Shown in pieces: positions 40,970-55,642 of a stretch of 64,000 nucleotides of DNA (its first letter is position 1; every line of letters starts with the position of its first letter). Below the pieces are notes generated by a model, which worked only from the letters and a program-made list of their open reading frames with translations, searched no databases and was not told the DNA's origin. Location: contig NC_133771.1 in assembly GCF_003597395.2 (NCBI RefSeq), positions 43,659,941-43,723,940 of the forward strand, in the 5' to 3' direction. The position numbers were made by a program, and so were the translations under genes. This DNA is from Chelonoidis abingdonii. Taxonomy: Eukaryota > Chordata > Testudines > Testudinidae.

Positions 40970-43039
40970 TTCCTCTCTACTTACATAATCTTGAAGCTGT
41001 ACATAAGCATTTTTCAGCTACTGGAGCGTATAAATATCAAGCAGTCCACGAATGCATTTTAGGATGACTGTATTATTATGAAAAATCACATCTTTGAAAC
41101 TCATATTTTCACAAGATTGTGTTGATTAAATCTGTGTCTTTTTGGTACCTAAGTGTTGTGTTATTGGAGTCTACTAGATTTTAGAACTCCCTATGAACCT
41201 TTATTTCGCATACAAGATTTCTGAGTTTTTCTCGTATTTTTTATTTGTCTTTCTTGTGTTCTTACAGATCTTAGTAATGTATTTAATACACATTTTCCTC
41301 CATCCATGTGTGTGTAGGTTGAAACTTATCACCATTGCATCCGAACACCTCCCAGGAGATAATATCCAAAATTACAAGAGAATTCAATGATGTGATTTTC
41401 CACTCTATTTCTGTGAGGCAGCCAGCCTCATGTTTTTGTTTGTTTTAATCTTCCTCAAGTCTTCTTTCTTTCCTACTTCCTCCTCTTATAGGTCTCTCTT
41501 CATTCTCTTGTTAAATGTACAGAGTTCTACACCGATATGTAAAGAAAATCAAGTGGGATCAAGTACCCAGAGGCATATCCTGTTCTGTGCTCCTCAGACA
41601 ACTAGGACCCTAACAGCCGCAGAACTAGTGCAATTCTATTGCACAGAGGAGATGAGAGAGGTCTTAGGGAACCCACACAGGTACTCCTCCTCCTCTATGG
41701 ACCCATTTCCACAGGGCTTTACCAGGCTCTTCCAGAAGGGAATTTGGGGTTGCATTGTTGGTGGATCTGTGACTTGTACATGCGCTAGACATTAACCTGA
41801 TGGAACAGGGAGGTAAAACCACCATAGGGGTTCATGCATCTCTGAACCTGCAGTTGCTCCATTTCAGCTCCATGGCCTGGAGAAGGATTAGTTTGGCTGT
41901 GTGCTGTGATATGGCATTTGGCCGACAACATATACACACATAGTTTACAAAATTTGGAACAAGGCACGCATTCTACCACAATATGCCACTTGATCTGCTC
42001 TTTGCTCTCGGCAGCTGTTCCTTAGTTATTGCATCTGTTTAGGCTATTTCCAAGGCAGACAATGTTCCTGGATTTCAGTAATTTTTACTAGTTCTCCCAT
42101 CATAGTTTTCACCTTCTGTGTTTGGCTCCTAGTCTGGTACTTGTCAGCTGCCACAAGCAACATGTGGAAAGCTGCTTACTCCTGTGATTTTTATATGGTG
42201 TTTTTGACATTAATTAAAAAAACCAAACATTTTGTATTCACTGTATCCCAGGATGAACTTTTTAAGTAGCAATTTGTATACTTTTTAATTACTTTTGATT
42301 CTGAATAGAACTTGTAAATCTAATCAACTAATCTAAATTAAAATGGTTATGTTACAAAACATGATTAGTATGGAGCTCACAGGGCATCCACTCTAGAAAT
42401 ATTGGATCAGATTCTGTGTTAAAAAGTAGCCTTTTTACATCTCTCTGACGGCAGCTTAAACTGATTGCATAGGACACCTCTTTTGCAGAGGTTTCTTGAC
42501 CAACATAAAGCAGGTGCAATTTCTGCAGGCTTCACTATTGCCACTCCCTCTCCTTTCCCATACCTATTGTAGGAAAGGGAAAAAATGCAGAATTTGGCTC
42601 ATTGTATCTTCATCAAACTTTCAAACAAGCCTTACAGCTGGCACTTACATTCAGTTGTATTAATTCATTAACTGACATTAGCAACTGGATGTCTCAAAAC
42701 TGCACACCCTTACATGAATAAAAATGTGGTTCTTCTTGGTCATGAAACAATTTATTGTTTTAAAATTTTTATGACTAGTCATTTACTCTAGTTGTTAAGC
42801 TGAAGGCATCAATGAACCACCTATCTTTCCAGTCGCACTTGAATCATATGGAGAAAGATAATTTGTACTAGAGAAACATTTCCAAGTTAGCAATATATTA
42901 TCCCTATTTTGTATTGCTGTTTCTCTGTTTTCATTAATGTTGATAAAACTATATTTTTGCATTTTCTTTGAAAATCTGCTGGAGAAATATCTTCACATGG
43001 AAATTTATAATGATGCCTACTGAAACCACTATTTGGTAT

Positions 43040-43355
43040 CAGGACCGGCGCTAGGGTTTCTCGAGCCCTAGTCACTCGGTCATTTCACCGCCCCCCGCGC
43101 TGATCCCACGGCTCCGGTGGAGCAGCCGCAGTCATGCCTGCGGGTGGTCCACCGGAGCCGCGCGAGCAGCCGACCGTCATGGCATGACTGCGGCAGCTCC
43201 ACCGGAGCTGAGGACCAACGGACCCTCCGCAGGCATGCCTGCGGCAAGTCAACCAGAGCCGCCTGCTGCCCCCCGCTCCGCAAAATGCCACCCCTCAAAT
43301 AATCCTGGTGAACTTGGCTATTGCCTAGGCTGCCTAAACGGTAGCGCCGGCCCTG
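43040..43355. mobile_element. GC-rich non-autonomous hAT element
   Basis: 316 bp, with 20-bp inverted termini CAGGACCGGCGCTAGGGTTT and AAACGGTAGCGCCGGCCCTG. A perfect 8-bp duplication TTTGGTAT lies at 43032-43039 and 43356-43363. The interior has repeated CCGGTGGAGC and GCATGCCTGCGG palindromes like those of 13537-13861. There is no transposase. Confidence 0.92.
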
Positions 43356-43394
43356 TTTGGTATCAGTCTTTATTCTCCATCCGATAAAAGGGTT

Positions 43395-44430
43395 ACTGAC
43401 CTACAGTAATTGTGGTTCTTCAAGATGTTGTAGTCAGTGTGCTAGGTTCACACGTGCCTCTTGCATACAAGAGGAGAGTCTTTTGAGCTGCACTTTGTCA
43501 GGGCCATGCATATGCCCTGCGCCTTGTTGTGATCCTGTAAAAGGGCATAAAGTGCAGAGCAGCCACAACTGTTTCAGTTCAATCGCAATTCAAAGCCTGT
43601 TTCAGCCAAGGACTCCGAAAGACGGGATGGAGGGCATGTCATGGGATCCAAACTAACAACTTCTCAAAGAACCAGTTACTATACGATGAGTAACAATTGC
43701 ATTTCTCACGGTGTTGAGTGTGTATTCATTAAGAAGAAGACAGGCAGGCTGACTGACTAGTTTAGATGAAATTCTGAGACTACCTTAGAAATGAACTTTG
43801 GGTGAGGTTACAGCACCACCTTCTCCCTATGAGAAGTTGTATAGGAGAGTTTGGCAATAACAGTTTGGAAGTCTACTCATTCTCATGGCTGAATTGATAG
43901 CCACTAGGAAGAGTGCCCATAATGAGGTGGTGTAAAGACCATTCTCCGAGAGGCTTAAATTAAGGTTCCATGATCTTCAGAAGGATTATTTTGAGGTCCT
44001 TGACCATACTGGGATCTCTGACCAGTGCATGTGTATAGAGCCCTTTGAGAAGCTTCGATACCATGGGATGAGAAAACACTAAGCACAACTATTCGGGCAG
44101 TTTGCAAGGTGAAATTGATGTGAAGTGGACCTTAATAGAGCTGAATGAAAGGTTAGCCTGTTTTAACTGAAATCTTTGGTATTGAGACCTGGACCAATTC
44201 TAAATCAAGTTAGGCTGCCCACATTGGGAATCTCTACTAATTAGGACAAGAAATTATTTTGTTAGATGGTTTCCTGTGCAGTCTCAGGCTCTCTTAGACT
44301 TGTAGGGAGCAATATTTATCTGTGTTACTAATCCAGTCGGCAGGTGCAGTGACTTTGGGTTGGAGTGTCTGGCCTTGGTGTTGAGAGATCCAGGTATGGC
44401 TAGTCTCGGAGCAGGACAGGAGGCTAAGCT
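43395..44430 (-). mobile_element. Possible 3' segment of a DIRS-like element
   Basis: I recognise the pattern from turtle repeats adjoining DIRS-like sequences (for example GTGGTTCTTCAAGATGT near 43409, 'CATTCTCCGAGAGGCTTAAA' near 43941), but I cannot confirm a protein. It may be joined to the remnant at 48193-49008, separated by the L2-like insertion. Confidence 0.3.
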
Positions 44431-44439
44431 TCACTCTAT

Positions 44440-45825
44440 AGTAGGTCTGTGAGCCAAATCTGTTTCAGCCAGTATGGAACTATGAGAACAATCATGGCTT
44501 TGTCTCTTTTAATCTTGAAGATTGACCTGGGAACCAGGAGAATTGGAGGAAAGGTGGAAAGCAAACCTCTATTCCACTGTTCTCTTGGTTTCTGTGTCTC
44601 TGTCCTCTTCTGGTTCTCTGTCTACCCAATTGCTCATTTGACATGTCCTTTGGAGGATACTTATCATCTCACTTCCAGTTTTCTGTGGGGGTTCTACATG
44701 GCTCTTTTGCCCCATTCTCACCTCCCTCTACATTTTGATCTGGCTAATGTCATCTGCAAAGATATATTCAACTCCCATCTCTGTGCTTACCGCTCATAGA
44801 TCTACCTCTCCACTCCAGGCTCATGTCCTTCTGTCCAAACTAAAATCTCAGGCTGTGTTTCTGATAACTCCTTGTAGATATCTAGCCATCAATCAATGTG
44901 GCTAAAACAGAGCCATTAATCTTCCCCCCATGCTGTCCCTCACATCTCCTTTCTCAGTCTGAACACCACCACCATCCTGCCAACTCTACTCTGTATTCTG
45001 GACATCATCTCATTTCTCTCTAGGTCTTCATGTACAGACTAGGTCTAAATCTTGCAGATGCTTTTTGCATAACATCTCTAAGATTTGGCCTTTGCTATCG
45101 ATCCACACAGCTAAAACTCTAATCCAGACTCTCAGCATCACATACTGATTGCTGAAACATCCTTTTCTCTGGTCTTAATTTCTGGCATCTGGTGCCACCA
45201 ATATCCATTCAGAATGCTGCTGCAAAGATCGTTCTTCAGGGCCATTGCTTTGACCACCTCCACCTTTCTCTGAATACCTCTCCTGGATCCCCCTTCTCTA
45301 TTGCATCAAACATAAGCTGCTTGCCTTCACATTCAAAATCCTTCATGACATCTTCCAACACTCTCTCTCATCTCAAATTCACTATTGAGATGTTGACTCC
45401 TGCCTCTGATTGGCCCTTGATGCCATCCTCTGCCTCTCACTTGTATATTTTTAAACAAGTACCTTTGTGCTTTCTCCTGCACTTCCCCCCTCATTCTTGA
45501 GATGAGCTCTATGTAAACATCTGATGAGATACCTCATTAGTTTTCTTCAAAACCCTCCTTGTTCTGATACCTGTAACAACTTTACAGTGGTTAGGCTGAT
45601 GGTGTGTAGAAATCACTGCCTGTCACACTGGCCAATATTGTCTCATTGGTTCCTTGTGCTCCCCAGTTGGTCCATCTGTATCTATGTTATCTCTTCTCTT
45701 GTACTTAGATTGTAAGCTCTTTGGGGCAGAGATCATCAATTTGTTCTGTTTTTGTACAGTGCCTAGCACAATGGGGTCCTAGTTCTTGTCCTGGGCACTA
45801 TGATAATACAAATAATAAAGAATAA
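44440..45825 (+). mobile_element. L2-like LINE 3' part
   Basis: The RT C-terminal region reads IQNAAAKIVLQGHCFDHL near 45200. The 3' end has 'TTAGATTGTAAGCTCTTTGG', GGCAGAGATCATC and 'ACAGTGCCTAGCACAATGGG', ending in AATAATAAAG. The plus strand is sense. The copy is broken by frameshifts. The 5' limit is approximate. Confidence 0.65.
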
Positions 45826-46039
45826 AAATACTAAAAATAACTGCAGGAGCAAGACATTCAACAATGATCCGCACTCAGGCCTGTTCTGGAGAAATATTGT
45901 AATATTTGGTATTGCTCTCAGTGCAAAGAAGTGTATTATAGCGATCCCTCAAAGACTGAATATCATTCCTGCGATGGATCTATGCAAGGACCATTCATGA
46001 CTGGTCACAGATTCACTGCTCAGTAAATCCTCTAGACTG

Positions 46040-46470
46040 TTGCTAACTCCCAGCAGTGGAATGGCCATCAGGACAGAAGGGCAAGAAGTGAGTACCATAG
46101 GCTGGGGGAAGTTGTACCTCCCCAAACAGCCAGACATGGCCCTGCTCATTCTCCACCCCCAGGTCCCCCCTTGTGTCTGACACTGCATGCAGCTCCACTC
46201 CCCCTGTGGGGTGGCCCCAGCTCGGGCAGGGGCTATGCCACCTGCCCTCCTGGCGCTCCAGGGCTGGGGAGGCTGCAGCCACATGCTGCCGTCCCTCCCG
46301 GCACTCTGGGGCTGGAGGGGCTAGCCTGGGGCAGGGACTGGTGGCCGTGGCAGGGGCGGGGTGTATTGTGCTCTGGTGTGGGAGTGCGGAAGGGGTGGGG
46401 TCTGAGGCAGAAAGAGCGGGGCTGGAGGCTAGCCTCCCATAGCCAATGGTTCACCCACTGCCTGTGACAA
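46040..46470. repeat. GC-rich repeat block
   Basis: A sharp GC-rich island with CCAGGGCTGGGGAGGCTGCA-type sequence in an AT-rich intron. It opens overlapping frames of 73-111 codons on both strands with no recognisable protein. It is probably a decayed GC-rich transposon; the ends are uncertain. Confidence 0.45.
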
Positions 46471-47049
46471 GAAGCAAGTGTCTCCTGGTTTGTTTATGTA
46501 ATACATGGCTGTTTTGCGGTGTGTGAGGTTTTGAACTACTGAGTTTTGGGGGACAGTGTAGTGGGTACCAGGATTTTAATGAAATAATTAAAATACAGAC
46601 CCAGTTAATCAAATAGGCTAAGTAGTCTGCTAAAAGTAGAAGCTGACCCTTGTCTTTTTTTTAAAGAAGTATAACTCTTATAATATTTCTTTATAGCTTT
46701 CCACTATTCTGTTCCACGTTACAACTTACCTTCAATTCTATTTACTTATCTTATTCCCCTTCCTAGACTAAATACAGTCTCTATATATTTCTGACACAGA
46801 TTCAGAAATGATTCTTAAGTCAGGCACTTAGCAACTTTGGAATAACACTACTTTAACCCAAATTAATCTTGTACTCATTAAACTTGGGAAGGGATAGTGT
46901 CTAACTAGGAAAACTAACACACTCTCTCTAATGGAATTTTGGATAATTCTAACATAGAATTGTGTAATCTGAATTCTATAAAAAAGATATCTCACATCAT
47001 TTTCTTCTTAGAGTCTCTAACTCACGTGATTGGTTTTAACTGAGAACTA

Positions 47050-47140
47050 GTCAGATAGTTTAATGTCAGAAGGGGCAACTGGATCATCTAGTTGGATCTC
47101 TTGTATATTACAGGCCACCAGCACCATGCAGCACCCACAC
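47050..47140 (-). mobile_element. CR1 LINE 3' fragment
   Basis: Contains 'GTCAGAAGGGGCAACTGGAT', 'CATCTAGTTGGATCTCTTGT' and ATATTACAGGCCACC, the inverted CR1 3' end. Confidence 0.65.
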
Positions 47141-48192
47141 ACTAACCCCAACAAAGGAAATTAGTCCCAAGTGAATGAGGTCTGCAGGAGACTAGACTAT
47201 TATTTGCCACAGACAGGGAATACAAAGCACCAGGTGCACTAGTTTCGATGTTGCAAATAACTTGAGTTCATTTTTCATGTGTAGAGGTGGACTATCTCTT
47301 TTTTCTCTTAGCTGTAGGCTTCAGGTTTAGCTTCTTTGGAGGGCAGGTCCAGGGAAGACAGCAGATAGATACAACTTCAGGTGTCATTGTGGCGAGAGAG
47401 TCCACCCTTTGCTTCTGTATGAGTAGAGTCTTTCATAGGGTTCAGTGCCCCCTTCTTTTGGCCTCAAGGACCATCCTTATCCAACAGGACTCTAGCATGT
47501 TGGCTATGTGGAGCAATAATTTGTTGTCTCAGGTCACTGTAGAAGATTCCTATCTGAGGCGGACATTTTCTTCCAAATCGGTGACCACAGGTATATATCC
47601 TCTTCATAAGTAATACATGTGAGAGGCCATGCAAGAATGAGTTGGCAATAGATTTCCGTCTAATGGAATAAGGACTATTCTCACTTTGCTAAGTATACTT
47701 AATGTTTTGTCACCAATTACCATTTCACACATTTCCACTCATTCCTTGTGACAGTTAGTAAGTATGCCAAGACCAGAAATGAGCATGATCTACTCCAGTG
47801 CCCCCTCACCTCAAATCAAAGCTGCTTTAGCATTCCTCATTAATTAGCATTTGACCAAATAAAAGTTATCCAGGCCCAAACTCAAATCTGGCCCTTGTTT
47901 CCTACAGCAGGTAGGAATACTACATATAACAGTCTGATGGCTGCAAGCTCCACGATACTCATATATAATTTCATGTAATCTAGTGATCAAGTTCCTTTAA
48001 TTTTTAGGTTCTTGCAAATGAGCTCCCCAACCTGTCTGTGATTAGTGTCTATGTCGGGGAGGGAACTGAAAAGTGTACCCTTTCTCATGGGCCCCAAGAC
48101 CTGTTCAAGACTCCAAGCCAGTTCTGTAGACCTTCCACGTTATCAAATGTCCTATTGAATAATATCCTATGATCAGAGCAGACTTGAAGGAG

Positions 48193-49008
48193 TCACAAGT
48201 GAAGTCTGGCAAGCAGTTTGCATGTCATGCTTGTAAACTGACTTGTTACATAACAGTACAAGACACATCTGGAGAAGGAGTGCATGTAGCAACTGGAACC
48301 TGTCTTCAGGCAGGCATGCTTTTTTCTGTTATGGAGCTGATCAAGGCATCCAGGAACTCTTTGTCGTCTATAAGGGATGAGTGATGATTTTTCATAGTTC
48401 ATTACGAAGTGACTAGAGAGAGAGTACATTCCAGGCTTGCTGTTTTCTCACTCTATATTTTGCCTGTGATCAGCCAGACATCTAAGCAGGGATACATTGA
48501 GTGCCCGGTCTTCTCAGGAGGGATACTAACACCACTAGGCATTTTGTGAAGACTCTTGGTGGATAGTTCAAATGGAAATACCTTGTATTGGTAATGATTT
48601 GATTTTACCATGAATCTCAAATATTTCCTGTGGGCTGGGTAGATGGCTATATGAAAGCATGAATCTTGCAAGTAGAGAGTTATGAACATGGAGAGCTGTA
48701 ATGATGGAGAAAAGCATTACCATCCTGAATCTGAGGTTGGCATAGGTGTTTGTTCAGTCTCTTCAGTCTAGAATAGCACAAATAACTCCTTTTTAATTCA
48801 GGTTAAGGAAATATGAGTAGAAGCCTCTTCTGTTGCTTCTCGATGGAGAAATGAGCCCATTTTTTTGTAATAGGCTCTCATGAAAAGATCCCTGAAGAGG
48901 AATGGGATGGGAAGGGTGTGGAAATGAAGGTGATAGCTGTGTTCTACATCCATTTGTCCAAGGCGATATCAAACTAAACCTGATGGAATGGGGCAAAGTG
49001 ACTCCCAA
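48193..49008 (-). mobile_element. DIRS-like reverse transcriptase remnant
   Basis: Three minus-strand blocks follow the order expected of a DIRS-type RT. 48793-49008: SFPHPSHPIPLQGSFHESLL, then RRGFYSYFL. 48453-48689: FHIAIYPAHRKYLRFMV, HYQYKVFPFELST and YPCLDVWLITG (a decayed YLDDWLI catalytic box). 48193-48429: NYEKSSLIPYRRQR and KKHACLKTG. Frames shift between blocks, and a catalytic Asp is changed to Val. The surrounding 47280-49290 may belong to the same element. No tyrosine recombinase was confirmed. Confidence 0.65.
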
Positions 49009-49460
49009 AGATGGCTATTGGCTCCTGATGAATTCTGATGTGTCTCTTGACATTACTGTCAAATCTACTACCTGGTAGATGGGGTGGTATGGACAATGGA
49101 GGAGGTGGATGATGGTTTCCTTTGAGTACTGCAATCATTTTTAGGGAGATACTCTACAGCTGTCTACCCTGAGAACAAAAAAGACCTTGCTGCCTCTTTT
49201 TGGGCTGATATTTGTAGGGCAGCTTTCAGTAGATAGTTGGTGTATAAATCCCTAGTGAATTAAGCTCTCCAGAGGCTTGGCAGTTTGGTAGGATTTTGGT
49301 GTTTAAACAAAAGTGTAATGGCATGCCAGCTGATTTTTATCAAATTTCTCAAGAGTAATTTAAAGGTACATTATTGGTGTAAGATTTTTCTTTTAAAGGA
49401 AAAATCATCATTTAGCAATAAGGCATTCAATGTTGTGATAAATTTTGGCAACTGCCACTA

Positions 49461-50920
<1,460 letters not shown>

Positions 50921-51094
50921 CTGAGCAGTGAGGGAGAGTTCCACTCCAGCGGCTATCTTCCTGGCAGACTCTAGTAGAATTTCCTATGAGAGTTCGACTT
51001 GCTGTGCAAGAATAGTGAACTGTAGATCCATATGTGAATTTGTCTCCTGAAAGAACTGCATTGGCAGGAACTCCAGGATGTCCACAAGAAATGG
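50921..51094 (-). CDS. CSMD1: CSMD1 exon: sushi domain
   Basis: A 174-nt exon that encodes one sushi domain, ISCGHPGVPANAVLSG through GTLPHCS. The cysteines (SCG, SCT, VCQ, HCS) and the Trp (SRWSG) are intact, and NST forms a potential N-glycosylation site. The acceptor is TTTGTAG. The donor is CAG/GTAGTT, weaker than consensus. The exon is symmetric and continues the frame from the exon at 53731-53919, where the joining codon reads Pro. Upstream is a 2.6-kb intron and downstream a 1.3-kb intron. No annotation of function beyond a structural ectodomain repeat is warranted. Confidence 0.93.
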
Positions 51095-52710
51095 CTACAA
51101 AGAGGAAAGAAAAAGATTAATATCACATGGCTATTCATTTTCAGATCACACAAACATCTGTGACAGACTTCTAAATATGAAGTCAGCTCTACCCAAAATA
51201 AAAATAATTGGGCTGCTCATGTATCATATGTTTAGTTCTGTTGTTGCTGTGAATGATTTATTCATCTTTGACAAGGTTAAGATCAAGAACTACACTATAA
51301 ACTCATTTCTTTGACTTATCTTTCCCTCAGTGATTTCTGCAACATCCAACAAGTCCCCCATCTACCCTTACAAAATCTTATAAATTAGATACACTGTATC
51401 AGCCACAGCCAGAAAAACAAGTCAGTGACGTTTTTAACATTTATGTATATTTTTAAATACATGGGAGGTGATCAGATACTACAATGATGGGGATAATCTT
51501 AATAAATAAGTAGAGGATAGATACAAAAAGTACAAAAATATGAATAATTAAGCCTGAAATTTTATCAGAGAAATTTGTAGAAGGCAGTGAATGATAGGAA
51601 ATATATTTTTGATCATTTTGGTGAATTATGAATTGCACATATTTATTTATTTTGGGTTTTGAAAAAAAATCATACAGGCAAAGTTTTGTTCGTACACGTG
51701 TTTCATTAAAAAAAAAGGGCAAAAGTTTAGATTTGTTTAATCAAGAAACAAAATTAATCTCATTATTAAAAGAAATTCATAGCCAGACATTTTTTTTTAA
51801 TGGTTAGGTCTTCCATCAGGGAAAAGAAGTGAAGGGAAAAGAATTCTACATAATGTATGTAAAAAGTCACAAAATTCAAATTTTATATATATATTTAATT
51901 TAATCAAACAATGTTGAATCATGAGCAAAGTTGTAACATCTCTGATCTGTTTGTGGAGATCTTGGGAAAAGAAAGAAAGGCTACTTTCATCAAACAGCAT
52001 GTGATGGCCATGATGTAAAGGAAAAATTAAATATAATTTAAAAGAATAATTCACAAGTACTGTTTTACACTGAAAGTAAAAGTCTCTTTCTATTTTTACT
52101 GCTAAACGGAGAATTTTTAACAAAAAATTTTCTATATCGGGTTAGGAATTTATAACCTAATCCAAGCACTTTTTAAAAAAAGTTTGATACTTGGAGTAAG
52201 AGAGCAGAACAATGTCTGATTCCTTTGAGGAACTAAAGTCTGTCATGGTATTTGGAAATCTGCTTATGAATTCAAATATCAAAGAGCCAAATCTTATAGT
52301 CCCCGCTGAAAAACTCTAATTCAATTGAGAAAGGAATGTGAGATTTGTCCTATAGACAGTTAAAAGGATTTGTGTATATCAAGAAAATAAAATGGATAGA
52401 TTTGATTTATAGTGAACAGGGACAGTAAACCAGTGCCAATTTCTGCTCTCCATTGCACAGAGAACAAAATTTATCCTGGTCTGTGGAATTTCCCTGGTGT
52501 CATCATTTTAGTGGATCAGGGGGAATGATAGACAGAGAGAAGTGGGGTAGGTGCCACAAAGGTCCATATATAATTTTCTTTATGTTGTGAATAAACTTGT
52601 GAATGTGTGCTTGAGTGTATAAAGTATTCTTATCAGTGGTTTATTTTTAAACTGTATCTAAAAATTCAGTATCTATATTTTTCTTTAATATTGATAATCT
52701 CAGTTAACCT

Positions 52711-52793
52711 GATTTTCAGAGTTACTGAGCACCCTCAGCTCGTATCTACTTGCAGTGGAAATATGAGTGCTCTGTACTTCTGAAAATCAAGCC
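52711..52793. repeat. Palindromic MITE-like repeat
   Basis: GATTTTCAGAGTTACTGAGC at the left end is complementary to the right end (GTACTTCTGAAAATCAAGCC), separated by 40 nt. Confidence 0.6.
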
Positions 52794-52841
52794 CAGAGTG
52801 CTTCACTGCAGAAATATTGGTTATGGAAGGTATGTAGAATG

Positions 52842-52897
52842 AGACAGACAGACAGACAAAAGAAAAGAAAAGAAAAGAAAAGAAAAGAAAAGAAAGA
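52842..52897. repeat. Compound microsatellite (GACA then AAAAG)
   Basis: Four GACA units are followed by seven AAAAG units. Confidence 0.95.
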
Positions 52898-53730
52898 AAT
52901 CAATCACAGGTTTTACAGGACAAGACTGCTAATCTGGTTCAATCTGGGATTAATGGGTTGGTATATAGGTGTATGCTAGTACAATAAACCAGGAAGTAAG
53001 CCATGGAATATATCACCAGCAAAAACAACTAAACCATTTAATGAGCATGGAAATTAAAATATTTTTGTGAGCTATTCATATTTCCCTAAATGTCACACTA
53101 ATTCAGAAATCTGATGTCAGAAAGTGAATGGGGACCAATCAAAGGGAAAATGAAAGCTAGTTAAACTGTTCATTTCTAGAGATGTGAAACTCACTAAGAT
53201 GATCATAAAACCAGCAGAACTCACCAGAAATCTTTCTGAAAATAAATAAATGAAATGGGGTTATCGGAATCTCCCTCCTAAACAAATTATCTTGTGCAAA
53301 GCTGCCCCTTTATCTCCTTCCACATGTGTACTAGCAGATAACAAAGACTCAGATGATTCTTCATTAAAAAAGAAAATCCTAGCTCTCAGATGAGCATTAA
53401 TGGTTTTAAATTATTAACAAAAATGACATGTAATACAAATATAATAATTTAAATTTTCCCTGGGTATTTCTGGATATCAAAAGGACAACAAAAGGCAAAA
53501 TTGTCTTTTTTAAATTGACTGACAGCATTTAAAATTATAGCTCCATTTGATATAAAATGCATTTACATTTTACAAGTAAGGGTTGTGAGCCATCTTGGTT
53601 TTAGTGGAGTCTCAATAAATAGCACAGTTCAGTCCAAGAAAAATTCCCAAATACACATGGTTAGGCATTATGTGATGTTTCTGCCCTTTCTGACAGAGGT
53701 GCATGTCAATTTAATTTAATGAATACTTAC

Positions 53731-53919
53731 GCAAACATTTTGGTAGTGACCTATCCCACAAGCCGTTAGCCTTACAGGTCAAAGTAGAAGAGCCCAAGAT
53801 GTAAAATCCCTTCTTACAATGGTACATCACGCTGATTTCATACTTGAAACTTTCAGGGTAATTCTGCTGCCCATGACGAATAGCATTTTCCACAAAGCCT
53901 GGATCAGAACAGTTCACCA
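53731..53919 (-). CDS. CSMD1: CSMD1 exon: sushi (CCP) domain, first exon in window
   Basis: This 189-nt internal exon encodes one complete sushi domain of the extracellular part of CSMD1, starting VNCSDPGFVENAIRHG and ending LPKCL. The four sushi cysteines (NCS, HCK, TCK, KCL) and the conserved Trp (GLWDR) are present. The acceptor (TTGTAG) and donor (C/GTAAGT) are good. The exon is entered after codon base 1 and left after codon base 1, so it is symmetric. CSMD1 is a brain-rich membrane protein linked to complement inhibition; that is family knowledge. The strong match to remembered mammalian CSMD1 supports the name. CSMD2 and CSMD3 are the alternatives. Confidence 0.92.
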
Positions 53920-54130
53920 CTACAAGACAAACGTGTTTGTCACTAATTTGTAAACACAATGTCATGAATACAGTTCAAGAGAGAATACTCCACATTACTT
54001 CACTAATGGCTCATGAGCAGGATCTGTGGTCACAGACTTCTGATTTTGGCTTGATTTTAGGACTCCTTACATACTAGGTTTTTTTCAAAGTGTCTAGTGC
54101 TTTTTGATACGAAGATACCATCCAAAGAGT

Positions 54131-54154
54131 AAAAAAAAAAAAAAAAAAAAAAAA
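54131..54154. repeat. Poly(A) run, 24 nt
   Basis: An uninterrupted run of 24 A residues. No retroposed sequence was recognised directly upstream. Confidence 0.95.
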
Positions 54155-55642
54155 TCTAGCTCCTATAAGAGTCTGTCAGGGCTGGCCTTTCAGACACATG
54201 AAGAATGTGCATGTCCTGACAAATTTTTGGACTCCCCTGACTAATTTGCAGCTCTGGTGATCATATGGAACTCTAAGGCTTCTGCAAGTTCCTTTCTAAT
54301 TTCTGTCTGTAGCTGCACTACAATCATTGCTTCTGGCCATAAGTGGAGCATCTCAATGGAGGAGCTAACTTTTCTGAAACCCTTGGAGAACTGAGAATGA
54401 AAACAATTTTCAAACACTGGCAACTCTGCATTGACTTAGCATAAACTGCTGAGCTCCAATTCTCCTATCAGTTCATAGAAAAGCTGGTGGTGGCCTAAGG
54501 GTTCCCTGTATCTGCCCCTTCCACCAGTGAAGCTGCAGGTTCTAACTCCACAGCTACTCAAAACACTGTTCTTTCTCCAGCTGCAAGTGTGGTTCTTAGC
54601 CAGTAAACCACCTATAATTCATCTGTGGGGGCTGCAGCACAATCTTGATTGACATAGAACTGAAACAATGCAAGGCCATTTTCAAAGCAACTTGTGCCTC
54701 CCCAGTAGCTCTGTGCCTCCTAAACCTCTGTAAAGTCTCCCCAGTCGCATGGCTCTCACAGAATACTATGGGTGTTACTACACTATGTGTGGAAGGATGC
54801 AACAGATGCTCCCACCATACGGGGTCAGGTCTGCTTGCTAGTGTGGTGGAAAGAGGATCGCAACTCCTTCAACCCTTTCTGCTGGAGTGACAAGTGCCAC
54901 TGTAGTCACAAGCTCTGCACATTCTTCTGCTCCTTTAGGACTAAGATCGTAATAGTGCTTATCTGCTGTGCATGGGACCATGGAGTGTAAAGGCTCCTTG
55001 CTTCCTCTCCTTGCTTAAGCACTTGGCACAGGGCTGAGCACAATCTAGCCCTGAGTATGTTGTTTTAATATGAAATCAATCAAATCTAACTATTTCTAAA
55101 ACTTACACTTCAATTTAAACAGCCCAGAACCTTTCTCTCATTTTGAGTTTCCTGTAACGTGTGCACAAACAGCCTATAATAATAAGAAAATACATTTCTC
55201 ACTATTAATACATAGAAGGAAAAATATATCATTATTGGGAGATGCAGCACTTTATGTGGGAGATGACACACCATAAAGCAGCTGCGTTTCACACAGCTTT
55301 CAGCAAGCTTAACCAATTATGTCCTTGTCACACGTCTTTCTTTTTAAAATTTATATCCCCAATCCTTATTCTTCGAGCTAATCCTCCTTTTGTACATATA
55401 GCAGAGGCTCTTTTCCATTGGTAGAAGCAAGATCGTGATGCTGAGACTGAAATCTCCATGGTAAAATCTTGACAGTGATGTCTATTCTTCTGGCACTGTA
55501 CACCACCAGTGTGGTGAAAAGCTGTTATAAATGCTATCCTCTGCTCCTCTCATCTCTTCACAACAGATGTAAACAAGGACAGCAGAAAAGTGTTAGAAAA
55601 TCAATTTATTCGACATGACAAATAACCCACTGTTTTGGTATA

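Larger units (their letters stand above)
51095..53730 (-). other. CSMD1 intron, 2.6 kb
   Basis: Contains a palindromic repeat (52711-52793) and a GACA/AAAAG microsatellite (52842-52897). The rest is AT-rich with no recognisable element. Confidence 0.8.

Noticed and set aside
45949..46467. 73-111-codon frames on both strands
   Set aside because: GC-rich repeat block; translations are low complexity without recognisable motifs.
54241..54990. Cluster of 60-81-codon frames, considered as a retropseudogene
   Set aside because: No recognisable protein and no splice-free match to a known gene, although a poly(A) run lies nearby at 54131.
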